A stretch of 17,416 nt of DNA from positions 1 to 17,416 of the forward strand of contig JAKSKC010000021.1 in the NCBI GenBank assembly GCA_024401945.1, in the 5' to 3' direction. The DNA is from Bacteroidales bacterium (GTDB taxonomy: Bacteria > Bacteroidota > Bacteroidia > Bacteroidales > UBA932). Each line of letters opens with the position of its first letter. Within the stretch, counting starts at the first letter, position 1. The translations under genes were made by a program, and so were the position numbers. Positions 14,665-17,416 of the stretch are shown here, one piece after another. The notes under the pieces were generated by a model, which saw nothing but the letters and a program-made list of their open reading frames with translations, did no database searches and was not told the origin of the DNA.

Positions 14665-17416
14665 ATGAAAAGAATCCTGACCACTCTCGCAGTCGTCTTA
14701 TTTTCAAGTTTGATGGCTGTCAGTGCATCCGCCCAGGGCGGATACACGGTTAAAGGTGTGGTAGTTGACAAAATCGGTCCGGTAATCGGCGCGTCAGTCG
14801 TCGAGAAGGGCACCCAGAACGGTGTCGTTACCGGTATCGACGGAGACTACACATTGAATGTGGCCTCGGCTGAATCCATTGTGGAAATCAGCTGCATAGG
14901 CTATGTAACAGTTTCCTTCAAGGCTTCTGAAATCCCTGGAGAACTCGTTCTCTCGGAAGATTCGGAATTGCTTGACGAAGTCGTGGTTATCGGCTACGGT
15001 ACAGTCAAGAAGAAGGATATGACAGGATCCGTATCGGCAGTAAAGGCAGACCAGCTCAACAAGGGTATCGTCGCTTCTCCTGCAGATATGCTTCAGGGAA
15101 AGTCTGCCGGTGTCGTTGTTACGGCAGGTGACGGTACTCCGGGTTCCGGAGCCACCATCCGTATCCGCGGCGGTTCATCCCTCCAGGCATCCAACGACCC
15201 TCTCATCGTCATTGACGGTCTCCCTGTTTCCAATGACGGAATCAGCGGCACCAGCAATGCTCTGGCATCAATCAACCCGAGCGATATCGAGAGCTTCACA
15301 GTCCTCAAGGACGCTTCCGCAACGGCAATCTTCGGTTCCAGAGCTTCCAACGGTGTCATTATGATCACCACCAAGAAGGGACAGTCCAGCGGAAAGGTTC
15401 CTCACATCGACGCAGACTTCACCGCTTCACTCGCCCAGAACACCAAATATGTGGACGTCCTCGACGCAAACGGACTCCGCAACCTGGTGAAGAAAGTCTA
15501 TGGCGAAGACAGCGACAACTTCAAGAACCTCGGCACAGCCAACACCAACTGGCAGAAGGAAATCTTCCGTCTCGCCCAGAACTATGAAGGCAACGTGGCG
15601 GTTTCAGGAAAGGCAGGCAACGACAAGTTCACCCTTCCTTACCGCGTTTCTCTCGGTTACCTCAACAACCAGGGTACTCTCAAGACCTCTTCAATGAGCC
15701 GTGAGACCCTTTCACTCAACCTCGCTCCGTCTTTCCTTGACAATCATCTCACCATTACGCTGAACGGCAAGGGAATGAATATGGACACCCGTTTCGCCAA
15801 CACAAGCGCCATCTCCCAGGCAGTGCAGTACGATCCTACCCGTCCTGTTTACGATCCTAACGGACTCAACGGCTACAGCTGGTGGAACTACGGAAAGGGA
15901 ACCTTCACCGTGGACAACTGCAACACTATGGCAAACCAGAACCCTGTCGCTCTCATCAATGACAAGCTTGACCTCAGCAGCGCGCAGAGATTCCTCGGAA
16001 ATGCAGTGGTTGACTACAAGGTTCACGGACTCGAAGACCTCCGCTTCAACCTCAACCTCGGTATCGACTTCTCAACTTCAAGAGGTACTGTGGATGTAAA
16101 GCCTGACACTGAGCAGTCAATGCACTCAACCAACCAGCAGGCCAACAACCACGCTTCCGGATACCATACCAATTACAACCAGAAGAAACTCGACGAGACT
16201 CTCGAATTCTACGGGGACTACAGTCACACCTGGGCCGGAAAGCACGCTTTCGAGGCTATGGCCGGTTACAGCTGGCAGCATTTCTATTCAGAGTCATTCA
16301 ACGAGACCTTCAAGGCTGACAGCACTCCTAAGACTGATGCAAGCTACTATCTCAGCACTCCTACCACCGGAAAAGGCGAGCTCTTCCTCGTTTCATTCTT
16401 CGGACGTCTCAACTACAGCTACGACAACCGTTATATGATCACCGCGACCTTCCGCGCCGACGGTACTTCACGCTTCTCCAACAACAAGTGGGGTCTCTTC
16501 CCTTCAGTTGCCCTTGGATGGAACATCAAGAACGAGTCATTCCTCAAGAATTCAAAGGCCGTTTCAGCATTGAAGCTCCGTCTCTCCTACGGTCAGACAG
16601 GACAGCAGGACCTCGGCAACGGTTACTATCCTACACTCGCAACCTACATTTTCAACACCAACGCGAGCCAGTACATCTTCGGTAACCAGACCATCCAGCC
16701 TATCACCGCAAAGGGATACAACGCCGACCTCAAGTGGGAGACCACCACTACCTGGAACGCAGGTCTCGACTTCGGTTTCGCGAACGAAAGGATCTATGGA
16801 ACTGTTGACTTCTACAAGAGATTCACGAAGGACCTCCTCAACTACACCCCTGTAGCAGCCGGAGCCAACCTTTCAAACTACCTCGATGCCAATATCGGTG
16901 ACCTTCAGAACACCGGTGTCGAAGTTGAACTCAATGCAATCCCTGTCCAGACCAAGGACTGGAGCTGGACCATCGGACTCAACGCGGCCTGGAACAAGAC
17001 CACCGTCACAAGGCTTACTACCGACGATGAGCGCGCCGACTATTTCGGAGTATACACCGGAGGAATTTCCGGAGGTACCGGAAACACCATCCAGGTGCAT
17101 CAGACAGGCCACGCTCCTAGCTCATTCTTCGTATATCAGCAGGTTTACGACCAGGCAGGTGTTCCTATCGAAGGTCTCTACGTAGACCGCAACAAGGACG
17201 GCAAGATCACCGACGCCGACAAGTACTGCTTCCACAAGGCGGCTCCGGACTGGACCTTCGGTTTCAACACCCAACTCAACTGGAAGGCCCTCACTCTTGC
17301 AGTCAGCGCACACTCAAATATCGGAAACTACGTCTACAACAACATTATGAGCTGCGGTGACCTTCTCACCGACCTCAGCACCAACAGCTTCGTAAACAAC
17401 CGCTACGCTACGGCCG
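14665..17416 (+). CDS. SusC/RagA-family TonB-linked outer-membrane receptor, 3' truncated by window edge
   Basis: The reading frame is open from ATG 14665 to the right edge (917 codons plus one base), with no stop, so the gene continues outside the window. Residues 1-23 form a signal peptide (MKRILTTLAVVLFSSLMAVS, cleavage after ASA). A carboxypeptidase-regulatory-like domain follows (about 29-95; VKGVVVDKIGPVIGASVVEKG), then the TonB-box region LDEVVVIGYGTVKKKDMTGS at 103-122. The plug domain (about 125-235) contains TIRIRGGSSLQASNDPLIVIDG and TVLKDASATAIFGSRASNG, and the rest is beta-barrel. An acidic DRNKDGKITDAD loop at 841-852 matches the Asp-rich, calcium-binding-like loop common in SusC proteins. 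It imports oligosaccharides with a SusD lipoprotein, whose gene would be expected just beyond the edge. The plug sequence looks to me closest to starch/maltose-type SusC proteins, a weak inference supported by the MFS gene 32 bp upstream. Confidence 0.95.
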   Translation, partial: MKRILTTLAVVLFSSLMAVSASAQGGYTVKGVVVDKIGPVIGASVVEKGTQNGVVTGIDGDYTLNVASAESIVEISCIGYVTVSFKASEIPGELVLSEDSELLDEVVVIGYGTVKKKDMTGSVSAVKADQLNKGIVASPADMLQGKSAGVVVTAGDGTPGSGATIRIRGGSSLQASNDPLIVIDGLPVSNDGISGTSNALASINPSDIESFTVLKDASATAIFGSRASNGVIMITTKKGQSSGKVPHIDADFTASLAQNTKYVDVLDANGLRNLVKKVYGEDSDNFKNLGTANTNWQKEIFRLAQNYEGNVAVSGKAGNDKFTLPYRVSLGYLNNQGTLKTSSMSRETLSLNLAPSFLDNHLTITLNGKGMNMDTRFANTSAISQAVQYDPTRPVYDPNGLNGYSWWNYGKGTFTVDNCNTMANQNPVALINDKLDLSSAQRFLGNAVVDYKVHGLEDLRFNLNLGIDFSTSRGTVDVKPDTEQSMHSTNQQANNHASGYHTNYNQKKLDETLEFYGDYSHTWAGKHAFEAMAGYSWQHFYSESFNETFKADSTPKTDASYYLSTPTTGKGELFLVSFFGRLNYSYDNRYMITATFRADGTSRFSNNKWGLFPSVALGWNIKNESFLKNSKAVSALKLRLSYGQTGQQDLGNGYYPTLATYIFNTNASQYIFGNQTIQPITAKGYNADLKWETTTTWNAGLDFGFANERIYGTVDFYKRFTKDLLNYTPVAAGANLSNYLDANIGDLQNTGVEVELNAIPVQTKDWSWTIGLNAAWNKTTVTRLTTDDERADYFGVYTGGISGGTGNTIQVHQTGHAPSSFFVYQQVYDQAGVPIEGLYVDRNKDGKITDADKYCFHKAAPDWTFGFNTQLNWKALTLAVSAHSNIGNYVYNNIMSCGDLLTDLSTNSFVNNRYATA

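Overview
The window is a stretch of chromosome from a member of the Bacteroidota, most likely Bacteroidales. The grounds are a SusC/RagA-type TonB-linked receptor, an SLC45-like sugar MFS transporter next to it, exact copies of the Bacteroidota -7 promoter element TAnnTTTG in intergenic DNA, and a lipoprotein with an acidic stretch just after its lipid-anchor cysteine. Coding density is very high: genes overlap or nearly touch, and no stretch over 300 bases lacks a gene. I cannot name a genus.

Region 1 (1-8814) is a secondary-metabolite locus: the 3' end of a large nonribosomal peptide synthetase (NRPS) gene, joined by an ATGA stop/start overlap to a MATE-family exporter. The visible NRPS order is A1 (cut by the window edge) - T1 (shortened) - C2 - A2 - T2 - E - C3 (half, degenerate) - T3 (no attachment Ser) - TE. 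Module 2 has intact motifs and an epimerization domain, so it should add a D-configured residue. The parts around it are odd: A1 lacks the Asp that normally holds the alpha-amino group; T1 lacks about 35 residues before its Ser; a third module seems to have decayed to half a condensation domain and a carrier that cannot be primed; and the thioesterase has Cys in place of the usual nucleophilic Ser. This locus is the best candidate in the window for something undescribed.

Region 2 (8808-11251, minus strand) is a tight three-gene operon: an AlkZ-related protein, an unrecognised lipoprotein and a CNNM/CBS membrane protein. Its last gene overlaps the 3' end of the MATE gene.

Region 3 (11252-13175) starts with a 54-bp divergent promoter built as a perfect inverted repeat. 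A BaiN/HI0933-family flavoprotein follows on the plus strand, then a convergent, 3'-overlapping gene for a membrane-anchored LytTR regulator.

Region 4 (13176-17416) is the start of a probable polysaccharide (possibly alpha-glucan) utilization locus: a 12-bp palindrome, an SLC45-like MFS sugar transporter, and 32 bp later a SusC-like receptor that runs off the right edge. A SusD partner and glycoside hydrolases would be expected beyond the edge but are not visible.
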